A stretch of 64,000 nt of DNA, from contig JAKULF010000006.1 of NCBI GenBank assembly GCA_022661535.1, positions 3,343,001 through 3,407,000 on the forward strand, given 5' to 3'. Position 1 is the first letter of the stretch; the number at the start of each line of letters is the position of its first letter. Below the pieces are notes generated by a model, which did not search any database, was not told the DNA's origin, and worked only from the letters and a program-made list of their open reading frames with translations. The DNA comes from Eutypa lata. Taxonomy: Eukaryota; Ascomycota; Sordariomycetes; Xylariales; Diatrypaceae. The position numbers were made by a program, and so were the translations under genes. Shown piece by piece: positions 1 to 11,724 of this stretch.

Positions 1-2452
1 CTACCCGCAGGTAAACTTCGGGGAACTGCTACTGTCTCCTGAAATCAAACCCGTGTGTATTTAATTTGATCAACACATATCCATTTGCTGGCGATGATGA
101 TACAACAGATACTTCCGAGTTGTTACCATTTCATAGCCAGAGCGAACGCTCTGATTGTGTGTTTCAGCATCTGCAGTAACCCTTCAGGCGTATGTGTTTC
201 TGTATGGCATCAGCGATGACGTCGTAAAGGCAAGTCTGAGCCTTGTCAAATGGATGAGTGCGTGCATTCCTAAAAAGACGTACACGCCGGTGAGTATCGC
301 TTCCTAGACTATATCCTTAGTACACTAAAGGGTTGTGGCATATACGACCTTGGCTTCAGTTGTCTAGTCTACAAGTCGTACTTCACTCATTCCATTCCCG
401 ATAATAGGATTTGCCGGTGGTGTCAAACCCCTAATCTAAAAAAGTTTCTTCGCGTCGGGTATTCTAATTCGGACTATGGGGAGACCTCGCCAAAGCCTTG
501 GTCACTAGGTACACGTGGATCCCTGAACCCCGTCGGAGCCCCGTAAAAGGACTGAATTATGTGACGGTCCTTCAACTCCGGTCCTACCATTTGTCCGGAT
601 GAAGTAGGCAACTCCAAAGGCGAACACAGATCATAGATATATCTAACTAGTGGATATCTTTGGTCTCTAGCTTTAAAGGGTAGAACCCTCCCTCCCCTCT
701 CCCCTTCCTAAAGAAACAGAAAACGGAGAAGCACTCAAGGTCAAACTCAATTTCGTATAAGCAATAAACAGTACATGAGAGACAAAGTTTTTATCTGTTT
801 AAGTCTTTTTGGAAGGCCGTAGATTCGAGGTAGTGAGAACGGATGCGGCAAGTTTCTCATGTTATAGGGGGCTTATAGTCTATGTCACTAGCTTATAACA
901 AGTCAATGAAAAATATATATAACCTTAGTATTAAATACTGTTGATGCTGGACTTGGTAAACTGTAGTATTGCTACTCGACATTCAAGCAGCTATTCTCAG
1001 GGAACATTGCTATTAGTATATACATATTAAATTCGAGATGTGTAACCCTTCACCGTTGGGGGAAAGTCTTATTCCTATGGATCATCCATCACATCAAGAC
1101 CCGTCGGAGAATGCAAGTAGACTTTACAGAAAGGCATATAGTGTTATAGTGTTGCCTTAGTCAATACTGCAAATGTTCGGCCCCGAATGTGTATTCGAGG
1201 GGGGTCTTAAAATAAGTGATTGGCTATCAATCCGGGGTTCTCCCTTTCACGTATCTAGTTGAAGCTCTCTCTGCTCGATAAGGTAATGAGCTGCTATAAA
1301 GTCTAAAGGGAGTTTCTAGTCAAACCAATCGAAGCTAATTAAATGTTGATATTCCAATAGCCTCTGGCCTTGTCATAACTTTCGCCGGCTAGATTATTCA
1401 GATTAAAATTCCCACTTCTAGGTATACTTAGTGATTATTCTAGGAGATGATTCTATATGAGTGAAACCTGCGTAAGAGCATCCTGGCTTTACACAACCTC
1501 TTACCCCTATCAAAATAAATCCGTGATTATATAACTATTCAATTCAGGAATCTCACTAAGGTGATAGAAAGGGATAATTCTAGTAGAGCTATGGGATTGA
1601 GATGATAGTGCTTTGTATATACAATCTATTGACCAAGCACGTGTGTCTATGGGAGATAATAAGGTTACCTTGCAATGAAGCTATGTCAATTAGCTGTTTC
1701 AAGTAGTAAAAGTGAATATAAGCTTCCAACCTTTAACCGCTAGTGAGGACACATAGCGGTTGGCACCTCTTGTCAAATTAGACAAGCAACAATGTCATAG
1801 CTTATTGTTCTATGGTGGCCCTACCTAAATTCAGAGGGGTCAGTGTGCGGACATATGATTAATAACTATAGTCTATCTAAGTTACGGGTGTCTACCGTCA
1901 ACTAGTCGTAATTGAGTTCGTGCTAACTCTGTAGACAGCTATTAAAGCGCCGGAACTAGCCTCCTCAGAAATTAGTGTGACACTACGAACTCTGTATACG
2001 GCTACTCTCATGATGCTGCAGTCTCATAGGAAATCATGGAGGGGCATATCTTTGTTGAATACGGTGTGTTGGTGCTCCGACATGACTCCACGGTACGTTA
2101 GATAGAGGGGGGGGTCGAGTGCAAGCGAGTGGGAGAAGGGATTCGGCCTCTTGAAACAACGTCGACCATTTAAGATATTGAGTGCCCATTCTAACCCCCA
2201 AGTATGTCCGTATCGCCACAACTCAGAGACGACCATGCAGTTCCGGAAACGAGTTGTATAAATCACAGTCTCCTGACCCGCTGCTCCTCCCAGAACTTTT
2301 GCAACCGTCCAAGGGCACATTTTTGCATCACCTACCACCTACACACCTCCTCTAGTCCAATCTCGAGTTCAATCTCCCACCGGGCACTACTTACCTATAT
2401 TGCATATATAACACTCACTCTTCGCCCCCACACCAGTCAGTCGTCGGCAAAG
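1..2452. other. Intergenic, no gene recognised
   Basis: No reading frame here has recognisable protein character, and the few short frames near 2030-2340 overlap on the antisense strand of the next gene's promoter. The last 50 bases contain the presumed core promoter of the WSC-domain gene. I see no tRNA, transposon or repeat array. Confidence 0.6.
2405..2411 (+). promoter_or_regulatory. TATA-like element of the WSC-domain gene
   Basis: A TATATAA sequence lies about 42 bases before the chosen ATG at 2453, within a CT-rich stretch typical of fungal 5' leaders. Its closeness to the ATG implies a very short leader, so transcription could instead start further upstream. Confidence 0.35.
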
Positions 2453-3407
2453 ATGAAGACCTACTCCCTCCTGAAGGCGTTGTCCCTTCAGCTCTCCCTA
2501 TGCACGTTCGCGTCCGCATTCGCGCTCCCGGCGTCGCCCCCGCTGGGCCTCGACGTGCGAGACAGCGGCATTGACGTGGTCCTCCCGGCGGGGTGGGCCT
2601 ACCTGGGCTGCTTCACGGACCAGACGGACCCGCAGCGCACCCTGTCGACGCAGACCGGCTTGTACGGCCTGGACGTGACCATCGAGGTGTGCATCGACAC
2701 GTGCATCGGGCTGGGCTTCGGGTACGCGGGCCTGGAGTCGGGCTTCCAGTGCTTCTGCGGCGACGTCACGGCCTCGCCCGGCACGGTCGTCGACGCGGGC
2801 TGCGACATCCCGTGCGCGGGCAACGACGCCGAGCTCTGCGGCGGCGCGCTCCGGCTCAGCGTCTTCGTCAACCAGGCGGTGAACCCGCCGGTGGTCTCGA
2901 CGACCACCTCGGCGACGTCGGCGACGACGACGACCACCACGAGCAGCTCCACCACCACCACCACCATTGAAACGACCTCGTCCACGGAAACGACGAGCAG
3001 CAGCTCCAGTTCGTCCTCCTCCTCGTCCACATCCATCAGCGTTTCCCCCACCACCACCACGGCCACTGCCACTGTCACGGTAGCGGCGCGTGCAGCACCT
3101 AAAAAGCACCGCCACTAACCTGTCTGCAGTAATCGCGACGACCGTGACTGCGCAGGAGGCCCCGGTCCCCACGAAGCACATCACCAAGGGCGGCGAGAAA
3201 GGTGGCAAGGGCGAAGCGGGCAAGGGCGGACACGCGGGTAAGGGTGGTTCTGGAAAGGGTGGTCATGAAGGTAGTACTGGAAAGGGCGGCGCAGGAGGTG
3301 GTGCTGGGAAGGGTGGCTCGGGAGGTGGTGCTGGGAAGGGTAGCGCTGGAGGCCATGGTAGCTCCGGCGGCAAGGGTGGTGGCAAGGGAAAGCCTCCTGC
3401 TAATTAA
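2453..3407 (+). CDS. Secreted WSC-domain protein with Ser/Thr-rich stalk and Gly/Lys repeat tail
   Basis: The start at 2453 is chosen because it opens directly into a signal peptide (MKTYSLLKALSLQLSLCTFA). The same frame is open for 83 codons upstream, but that stretch has no protein character. Residues about 45-140 form a WSC carbohydrate-binding domain: WAYLGCFTD, then Cys-rich CIDTCIGLGFGYAGLE, FQCFCGD and DAELCGG. A mucin-like Ser/Thr tract follows, expected to be O-mannosylated at the wall. Downstream, 3163-3407 is open in another frame and encodes GKGG-type repeats that look coding. A branch point and acceptor (CACTAAC...TGCAG, ending 3129) support an intron. The only in-phase nearby donor is GTGCAG at 3090, giving a 40-bp intron and a 304-residue protein. 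Without splicing the protein stops at 3118. WSC domains occur in wall sensors and glucan-binding proteins; there is no transmembrane segment here, so a sensor role is not supported. Confidence 0.7.
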
Positions 3408-4191
3408 GCGTCCGAAACCACCGCACCGTCTCTCCCCTAGCCCTCCAACGACGACATTTTTATAACCAGTTTTCTGCTTTCCTGGGAACCAGTGGCCAGT
3501 CAAAAAAGCTTCCTAGAGATTTGTTTCACTGGTAGTAAGGGAGGCAGGCAAGATGGACAGATATGATGATAATCTATGTTATGTACCTGCTAAGCGTCTT
3601 GCGACAGCAACTTCGGATCTCACTCTTGTTGCAGTAGCAGGGCCTTCGCATCCTCCCTACTATTATAGCCATTTCTTTCTTTTTTCTTTAGTCTTAATAT
3701 ACGGAATGATTTCTCATGGGAAGTTTTTGTTCATAAACAACACTTGGGCCACAGCACTGATCTTCCAGTCTCATGCCTTAATGCTGCACTTAATGGACTA
3801 TTTAATATATATCTCCCCCCCCCTTCTCTCTCCTATTCATTATTATACACCCTTCTTCTTAATAAGGAACAATCAGTTCGATCCGGCCTAAAGTGGAGAC
3901 ATCAGGAAAATAAATTCTTTATGTCTAACAGCAGTAACCATATGGCTCGAATAGATGAGCTTGGGTAGTATATTTTTGTTACTCATGATAATTACCATTT
4001 CGAGATTCTACTAGCACGAAATCAAGAATACTTGTATCGTATACATGCCCTCTTTAGAGCTCAAGAGCCACACTAGGCGAAGCCAACCGCTGAGTACAAT
4101 ATCACTCTCGGATCTTTTTCATAGCGCCGGACTAATAATACACGATTGGGGACCCGTAATGAGGAGGCGCGAATGAAAGGTAAACTTTACT
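3408..4191. other. Intergenic between WSC and PEBP genes
   Basis: The region serves as the 3' flank of both convergent neighbours. It contains T-rich and C-rich tracts near 3810-3830. Two short overlapping frames near 3553-3968 show no domain or signal that would support a gene. Confidence 0.6.
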
Positions 4192-5205
4192 CTATTGTTC
4201 CTCGTTTTGAGCATAGAAGAAGTTCGCAGCTAGTAAAGAGTCAGCTAACAGATCAAGACAGATAAATGTCCAGGGTGTCTTACCAACAGGTGCAAGACCA
4301 TTGTTAATCGCCCAGTCTCTCACCCCATGTCTCTCCTTGCCAGTGCCCCAGTGTTGCCTATCTTCGGGCTTCGTCAAATTCAGACGGTCTGTCGTACCGT
4401 TTGTAGACGCGAATAATAGGAAGATGTATCTGTGCTTCCCGGTCTTTGGGGGCGGACCTGGCGCCTTCCATGGCATAATGTCCTCGAGACTTGACAAAGT
4501 AAACACTAGCGAATCGCTACTATCCGATAGAGTGATGCCTGTCGCGATGAAGTGGCACTGCAACACTCGGAGTTAGCTATGTCTCTTTCTAGATCATCTA
4601 CCGATGGTTCCTTTGGACAAAGAGATATGCTCTCGAAAGGTGATGGGTCGAGGTAGAATTAACTCCGAGAGTTACTTACCATCTCTGCCCATTTGGGGTT
4701 ATCCCTGGATGGGGCATCCGGATCGGTGAGCGTGATTGTATATGTAAGCTCCGAAGAGGATGAGGCTGAGTCCCCTGAAGGACTGCCTACTGACAACGTC
4801 GGTTCTTCCTGGACATTCTTCACTTTCAAGACGTTGCCCAAGGAGGCCACATCACTGGAGGGGAATTCTACATGCAGAAAAAGTGATGGTGTGAATTCAT
4901 CAATTACTTGATAATGTTAGCGTTTGACCAGATGCTTTCAATGCTCCTAACAAAGTTAGGAGTTTAACCCACCTGTCGATATGATCTCAGCTTTTATCAA
5001 TCTGAATAATACAATTAATTAGTAAGAGACCAAGTTTATGTGAATGTGAGACTACTCGTATAGCATACTCATCTTTCACTTTCTGCAAGTCGGAATCATA
5101 AACATTCAATTCCTGTGGGGCCAAAACTTGCTGGTGACCAGCTGCAAGAGCTGCTAATGGTATGGCGACCAAGGCAAAAAAAAGATAAGCAAGTGTTTGA
5201 GTCAT
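4192..5205 (-). CDS. Secreted PEBP-family (phosphatidylethanolamine-binding) protein
   Basis: Five exons give a phase-consistent 234-residue protein: 5205-5069, 5001-4973, 4906-4680, 4557-4284 and 4229-4192. Exon 1 encodes a signal peptide (MTQTLAYLFFALVAIPLAAL). The 29-base second exon supplies LIKAEIIST, which restores the family's conserved run into VIDEFTPSLFLHVEF. Exon 3 carries the PEBP ligand-site motif TDPDAPSRDNPKW, exon 4 starts with CHFIATG and holds GKHRYIFLLF, and exons 4-5 finish with the expected NGLAPVAANFFYAQNE. PEBP proteins bind anionic lipid head groups or inhibit proteases and kinases. The signal peptide places this one outside the cytosol, like the fungal carboxypeptidase-Y-inhibitor-like secreted members. 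Its substrate cannot be read from sequence. Splice junctions between exons 3, 4 and 5 are unambiguous. Confidence 0.88.
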
Positions 5206-5852
5206 GATGCTCGCATATCAAGAAAGTCTACTTGTGATAGACGAGGTTGACATCCAAAATGAATCTTGTCGATGTTCCTGTCGCGTGCATAGCTGCTGAA
5301 TTTGATTATGCTCCCCCCGCACTCCTCAGCTTAACGGCATTGTGATGTCATTATTAACCACCAGGATGACTTATAGGTATCCGTGCGTCTTTAACCCCTT
5401 GTACCACCGGGTCGGCCCGCCCATAACTTACGTACCTAACGCATGATGAATCTATCAAGTACCTGGTATGGTAACATGGGTATTCCTAGTTGTTTCATAA
5501 CAGAAATGCACACGGATTATGATGGATTAAGTTTGTCAACGGCTTATGTTTTTATGCACATTGACTGGGGTGCGCCCTGTGTTAAGTGGGAGACTTTTCA
5601 TCTGTCAGAATATGAAATAGCGATAGAAGTATTTACGATGGAGCTTTCATAATAATGAATCCCGTCTTAGGGATGAGTTGAAGCGAGAAACAAAAAGAGG
5701 AGGGAAAAAACCTGATCTACCTATGTTGTACTCACGTTGTAAGCCTAATGAACATTCAATGTGCCAAGGCTTTCTCTAAAACATAAGACTTCAAGCCATT
5801 CTACATGAGACAAGTATATCGAAATGCGAAAAGAAACAATTCATTAGCATCC
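5206..5852. other. Intergenic, promoter side of the PEBP gene
   Basis: The region should contain the PEBP promoter near 5206-5400. A 69-codon frame at 5443-5652 has no recognisable domain, signal peptide or splice context and is treated as chance. Nothing else is visible. Confidence 0.55.
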
Positions 5853-7028
5853 TTAAACACTATGTCTACTATTTCCATAGGACACACCCTGAGTCTGGCT
5901 TGCCATACATTGATATATCACAGGGTATTGCCAAGCAGGAACAATACAGAAGAAAACGACGAAAACCCATAGACACCCAAGGAGTCGTGTATGCATGAAC
6001 CATCCGTCACCCTTGATTGTATTTACCCCGACCATCCACTTGAGAATGGTCTCCATTAAGCATATCGCATAATTTGAAAGGAAGAAACGGAGTTCACGTC
6101 TAAGGGTGCCTGTCCGAAACCTAACCCAGCTCACAGCAGCATGACAGCAAGCCGACAACAAGAATATCCAGAGAGATCGAAGGGCATTTCTGATTGCCCG
6201 GCCATACTGGGCTTCTTGTGTTCCTCCTCCGGGGGTATGAAGGAAAGAGGGCATGTAGGCCACAAATGTATGAACGTGTAAGCTATGCCAGAAGCCACCC
6301 CAGAAGGTACGGAGCGAGTATACCGCGGCCACACTGCCAAAGAGGGCGGGCCACTCAGATGGCGAATCCCACCGCAACACGGAGACGAAGAGTATGGAGA
6401 ATACGTGGTGAGGAACGGTGAGGCAAACATAGGAGTCCCAGATCCAGTGGATTGCCATCAGTGCCCTGAGACCAACGTCGCGACTGGTCATGAATGGCAG
6501 CAGGCCTTGTTTGGTGGAGTCGAAATCTGCAAGACCGATGTTAAATGTGTAGATGATGTCAGAGAGTACTTTGCAGGTAGAACGATAGATTACCCAGAGT
6601 GATATGGCGCAAACACATCTCCTGATGGCAAACACAATACGCACACGATTCGGTGTGCGTGTCTTAGAGTTGACAACGACGTGGGCAGGCAATATCCTAC
6701 GGATGTCACTCCAGATCCGGAATGTAACTTGAATACGGTGAGTGGAAGGGGCTGGATCTAAGGTAACGACACGTTTTTCGATTAATAATGTTGCCGTTGC
6801 GTGTAATGTAAGACCTGTTACGAACGCGGCGGTAGGTGCGGGATATGCGGATGTGTCATCTCTTGTTAGGCATCTGATCGCACTCGAGATGTGAAGAGTA
6901 CTGAATATCCACCGTAGAGGGTGGTGGGGCGGTCGTTGGATAGCAACAAAGAACGATATGAGTGAGAAGGAAAACCAGATGGCTGGAGAGGCTATCATAA
7001 GGATAGGCAATATATTATGCAGGAACAT
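5853..7028 (-). CDS. Wax-synthase-like membrane-bound O-acyltransferase
   Basis: This single exon encodes 391 residues with many hydrophobic segments: an N-terminal anchor (ILPILMIASPAIWFSFSLIS), several central helices and two C-terminal ones (GCLWVFVVFFCIVPAW). The segment FWGGFWHSLHVHTF matches the wax-synthase/MBOAT signature in which a conserved WH dipeptide carries the presumed catalytic His, followed by a second aromatic/His cluster. Family members move acyl or acetyl groups from acyl-CoA to hydroxyl groups in the ER, and in ascomycetes relatives acetylate terpenoid and other secondary metabolites. It lies 4.7 kb from the 3' end of the A-T-R gene, so it may be a tailoring enzyme of the neighbouring cluster, though the gap makes this uncertain. 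The ATG at 7028 is the first in frame and leads straight into the membrane anchor. Confidence 0.8.
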   Translation of the reverse strand: MFLHNILPILMIASPAIWFSFSLISFFVAIQRPPHHPLRWIFSTLHISSAIRCLTRDDTSAYPAPTAAFVTGLTLHATATLLIEKRVVTLDPAPSTHRIQVTFRIWSDIRRILPAHVVVNSKTRTPNRVRIVFAIRRCVCAISLWVIYRSTCKVLSDIIYTFNIGLADFDSTKQGLLPFMTSRDVGLRALMAIHWIWDSYVCLTVPHHVFSILFVSVLRWDSPSEWPALFGSVAAVYSLRTFWGGFWHSLHVHTFVAYMPSFLHTPGGGTQEAQYGRAIRNALRSLWIFLLSACCHAAVSWVRFRTGTLRRELRFFLSNYAICLMETILKWMVGVNTIKGDGWFMHTRLLGCLWVFVVFFCIVPAWQYPVIYQCMASQTQGVSYGNSRHSV

Positions 7029-8715
7029 CTTCTAATATCGCCTAATAACCAAGGGTTAAGCCGAGTTTGCTGCTTGAAGGTTGCCAAGTAAGGCATAACT
7101 AATATAGAGTCGAATCTACTCGAAAGAGCGAGTATTAACTCGTCAAGTGCTACGAAACTTAACATTTCTTGAATCTGTGTATAGAGTTGATACGATCGCC
7201 TTTATAGAGCCCAGGTTTACCAGGTCGTCCTTTAGCTATCTTGCTAACAATCACAAGACGTTTTACAACATACCTGCTCTGCCTTATCTGGATAAATACC
7301 TCTGTCACTTCGCCCGGGGATTAGCATAATATGGAGGGTTAGACAGCGTGATAGGCGAGTGTTGCTTGGAAGGCGTATTCGCGTGGCGAACATTAGGCCC
7401 AAGATGTTTTGGCTTCAAAGTAGTACCATGTCAGTTTTATAAACTGGTTTCAGGCCAGCTTCGACGGAAGAGTTTGCTCTTTCTAGATGGAGTGCTGGAG
7501 CCGCATTAGTGATACAATGGTCGTAGTTAACTGCTTCTCGCACTAGGTGGAACGATTAGATGTTCTACAAAGTGACGGGCTAGAATAGGGGTAGAGGTGG
7601 AATGACGGAATTACTACGAGTATACCTATTATTGAACAGGTATTGCATAGGTTATTGGTGAAATACAGCAACTTATTGAGTTTACAATGAATGTTTGACG
7701 ACTGTAAATAGCAAACCACATTTAGCGATCTAGGACGGGTCATGGTCGCATCTTTGTGTCAGGTATAGTTGGACTAAGGATATCTTCGATTACCGAGCTA
7801 ATCAACTTGTCAGTCAGTAATGGGCCTTGGTTGGAAACAGAATGAGTCATCTTGGTCAGCGGAAGCGGAGTTATTTGTACGAGTCAAGGAACCTATCGGA
7901 AAATATGAGAGTACAGCGTACAGAAATCAAACTACAGCCGAGGGAACGTGTCGCAGTGAGACATAGAGTTTCCAGTTCTAGAAGGTCCAGCAAAGGCATC
8001 TTCACAAGGTATTGTATATAAACAAAAACCTTCAATCTAAAGACTTCCGCATGTCCCAGCTAGTTAAAAGGAAGGGCACATTCTGATATCACAGCACCGG
8101 TAAGGTCCATCCTCTAGGTTAATGTATCAAGAACATTCCTTATTATAAGGTAAATGTTCCAAATTTCAAAAAGACTTGTGCCTGACTAGTGTAATCATGA
8201 TGTGACGTGTGTAACATGGTCACAGAAGCGATCGATAGATGCGCTATGCCTAGTAGACTGCCTCGCACAAAAGAGTTCTATAACACAGCATATCTAATAA
8301 TACTTCTGTCGTGAAACTCTCAGCAGGTGACTACACATATGATGGTCACCTCATCACAATAATACTAACGACAAGAGAAATCATTGACCCATGAACGTAA
8401 GGTAACTCAACAATATCACTGACAAACAACTTCGAGTGGGTGACACAATGTACTGAAAGGGATCAGTGAACCATCCTGAAGTAAATTATATTAGGACTCG
8501 ATGCAAGGTAAGGGCAAGTCGCATTGATGAATTCATAGGAAGCACCACGGATTTTGGTGAAGCATTTCAACTATTTAAAGAGAAACCAATTCCCAGTTCT
8601 TCGATCCCACTGTTCCAACACTTCAATATCATCAAACCAAGGACAATTCAAAGTCCGTTTCTACCTAGGATTCAAACTCTTTCTTCAAAATCACGACTCA
8701 CCACACCATCACGAA
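7029..8715. other. Intergenic, no gene recognised
   Basis: This lies upstream of both the O-acyltransferase (-) and the small cysteine protein (+), so it would hold two divergent promoters. Short frames at 7147-7329, 7543-7743 and 7827-8021 lack domains, signals or plausible splice partners. Confidence 0.55.
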
Positions 8716-9200
8716 ATGCCTATCGCAGTTTTCGCACCCGAACTCGCCGCAGCACTGCTAGCTGGCTCACAGATCATCAATGGCATCAACAGCCTGACCG
8801 ACGCGATCAATGAGAAGCACAACGTTCTAGATACTGATGGCATCCCGGAACTCAATGTCTTCATGAATGACACAGCGGGGCCTTGCGGTGTCCCTCGGTA
8901 CAATTTCGACCTATGCCATTCCGAGCTCCAGGGGATCACGGTCACAGCTTCGAAACCTGTGACGGGCCGTAAGTCCTTCTTAAAGAATATGGTTCTGATA
9001 TAGAAGCTGACGGGAGGATTGCGACCTCAGAGGGCCAATTCGACAATCTTCCCCCTGCATGCATGGTCCTCGCCAGTGCCCTCTCCGGGGACTGTAGCGA
9101 GGAAGGACCCCGTCCTACTGCTTGTGGCGTAGCCTGTATGCTGTACACTGGCTTGAGAGAAGATGACTATGCTCAAATCTCTGAAGCTCTCGGAATTTGA
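8716..9200 (+). CDS. Small six-cysteine protein of unknown function, two exons
   Basis: Exon 1 is 8716-8968 and exon 2 is 9031-9200. The 62-bp intron has a perfect GTAAGT donor, a GCTGAC branch site and a CAG acceptor, and the phase fits. The product is 140 residues. It begins with MPIAVFAPELAAALLAGSQI, a moderately hydrophobic start that is not a clear signal peptide. The body contains GPCGVPRYNFDLCHSEL, then FDNLPPACMVL, LSGDCSEEG and TACGVACMLYTGL, giving six cysteines that could form three disulfides. The second exon alone is too short to be noticed as a reading frame, so the gene is easy to miss. I do not recognise the family. Spaced cysteines and small size suggest a secreted or effector-like protein, but export is unproven. 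The frame is open upstream for 54 more codons without protein character. Confidence 0.72.
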
Positions 9201-11724
9201 GATGTATTGGTGCTGGGAGAGGCTGAAATCACTCATGGAATTCTTTACTTCCAAATAGCCTAGGAACAGTAGGGCACATTCACTCGTTATTGTTGGTATA
9301 GAGGTGTATTGTTATGATTCTATCCTCGTGGTTAATCTCCAAATATAAAAGGATGAACTGGTATTGTGTTTCAAAGTGTTTCCTTTAAATGGCTGCAAGT
9401 CCAAACTTAAAGATTCAATATAATGTAGGTTTACGACGTAGAATTAACCACTATTGTACTCCTATGTCACCATTGGTAATATCACGACAACTGCTCCTTC
9501 TTGTCATAACCCTCGCCGTGTTCGCTTGTCAAAGGGGACTGTCTATTAAAGGAGGCTACCTAATATTTTATCTGATTTTCCCTTATTCCCAGTAACGACA
9601 TCTTGCAACCAGTTATTGGCATCTTGTCGGACTTGTTACACTTGCCAGTTCTATGTGTCATATAACAGGAGGCATCGTAAGACCTAGCGAAACAAGTCCC
9701 CTATGTTTTGGTCGGCTACACTCTTAGTAACAACTTCACTGCTAGAATCAAAACTGGACTTGCACCTAAAGATTCGTTGAATTCTGCCGGTAGATCCAAT
9801 TTTAAACCAACATTAATTCCGAACAATTATCACGGAACCAGTTACAGGCGATGGTGCTCAAGGCTTGGATCGGAGTAAACTACCGGATAGGGGCACAACC
9901 GGTATGCCTTGCTTTACGGAACATTTTCGGGATTTGGTCGATTTGTGGCATTCGTGACTCTCTCTGATCTACAGGTGAATGTTGACTGACTCGCGTGCAT
10001 GAGGTATCCGCATAACTGCACCTGCACGAGAATAACGGAAGATCACCAGTATTGGAGAAGCCGAGGTGGCAATACCGGTGCTGTGGCCAACCCCCTTGCT
10101 CTACTATTCATCCGCTCGGATATATCATGCAATGCAATGTCGCGCCGTATACGTGCATATAACATATAACACCCGCACAGAAAGTGCAGTTGAGGTGTCG
10201 GGCCGATATTCGGTTATGCAACGCAGTCGTATAACTAACACATGCCGTTGGAGTTTCAATATCCCCTCAATATAGATGATTTCGGTATTTGCATCGTGGT
10301 GATGTTGGAACTCACGCCATCCTGCTAAAAAGGCGGTGTATTTCACGCTATCGCCTAATATGTGACTTGGGAGGTCACAGGTGCATAACGACAGAGGGCT
10401 AAAAGACTGCATATTTCCACTTTCACTTATTTTTTCCTTACAGAGATAGTCAAAGCCTATAGAGGGGGTACATGCTGGTAGCCAAGACCGAAGAGGGATA
10501 TCTATACATAGAATCTCGTGGGGAGAGCAGGGACACCAGGATATCTTGTTTCATTCAGCTATCGCATCAGTGTACAATCCATATCAAGAGGTGATGTGAT
10601 TATGTATGATCGGGGCACAACCACGCGCTAAAACACCCGCTTCAGGAGCAAATCGTGGATGCCGTCGCATTATTGCCCCCCCCAAGGGCCCGGTTTCTGG
10701 CTACATCAAAAAGCCGTCAGAACATTAAAACCACTACAGGGCAAATATGATTGGGCCGGCATTCATCCGTTGCTGAGACAATTGATCAAGATACGACTCG
10801 GGCAGATTTGACATAGAGTACGAATCGTACGGTTAGACTATCAAGGTGCAATCAAATTTCAGTATGCATACACCACCACCTTCTGGACCCCGTTGGAGGT
10901 TGGGACGAATCTAATTATTCCTAGCCTTGTATTTATCATATCAATTCATCCCATATATAGCCTAGGTATTGATAGACGATAGACCAAAGCTGTAAATCAT
11001 AATACATACTACATAGTTAACTAGTGACTACAGTACCTCCCAGGAAATGCAGCTATAATATGCAAGTATAATTAGATTATCCACATCATCCCAATCACGC
11101 GGTTCGTAATTGCGTGTCATCGTGCAGTAGTAAAGCTCAACTTAGCAAAGATCGAAACACAATCAATGATCAGTATGTATGTTATCGCTTTCAACCCAAG
11201 AACAGAATAGAGCCAGCCTACCTACATATTTCTATTACTTGCTAGCTTTTCCTATTTTGGAGCTATATCCATCACATCAGCCCCTTGTACTCGAACCACG
11301 TGTAATCGCGTTACGGCTAACAGGGGGCCTCCGCAATCCTCTCTCCACTTCCCAAGACCGGAGGTTCTAGCCGTCTTCAGCAAACTATCGTTCTTTTCCC
11401 CGTCGTGTAAGCTTACTATGTAAGTTATCCTTGGGATGATTATGAATTACGGCGGGTAACTACCGAAACTAACATATGTTGATTGCCAGGATTTGTTCCT
11501 TAGGCCTGTACATACATACATATGCATGTAGAAGGGTATGCAAGCTGCAAGTGCAAACATAGTAACTACTTCGTATACTTCGTACATAACAAACATAATT
11601 TCATGAAAATTGTTCGACGATCACAGTTGCACCCATGGCTATATCCGCCTTGGTTAGTGGGGTCGATGAACCTATTTTGTCTAATAGGATAGGTGGGTAA
11701 GTACATATGTAGGTAGGTATGATG
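9201..11724. other. 2.5-kb intergenic gap
   Basis: No coding frame with recognisable character occurs on either strand; frames at 9389-9595, 10066-10412 and 11179-11370 are short and featureless. Base composition is mixed. The right end has TAGG-type tracts (for example around 11700-11718). The gap separates the left genes from the cluster core. Confidence 0.55.

Noticed and set aside
2498..3223. Long antisense open frame (241 residues) over the WSC gene
   Set aside because: It is an Arg/Gly/Ala-rich shadow caused by GC-rich codons on the opposite strand, with no domain.
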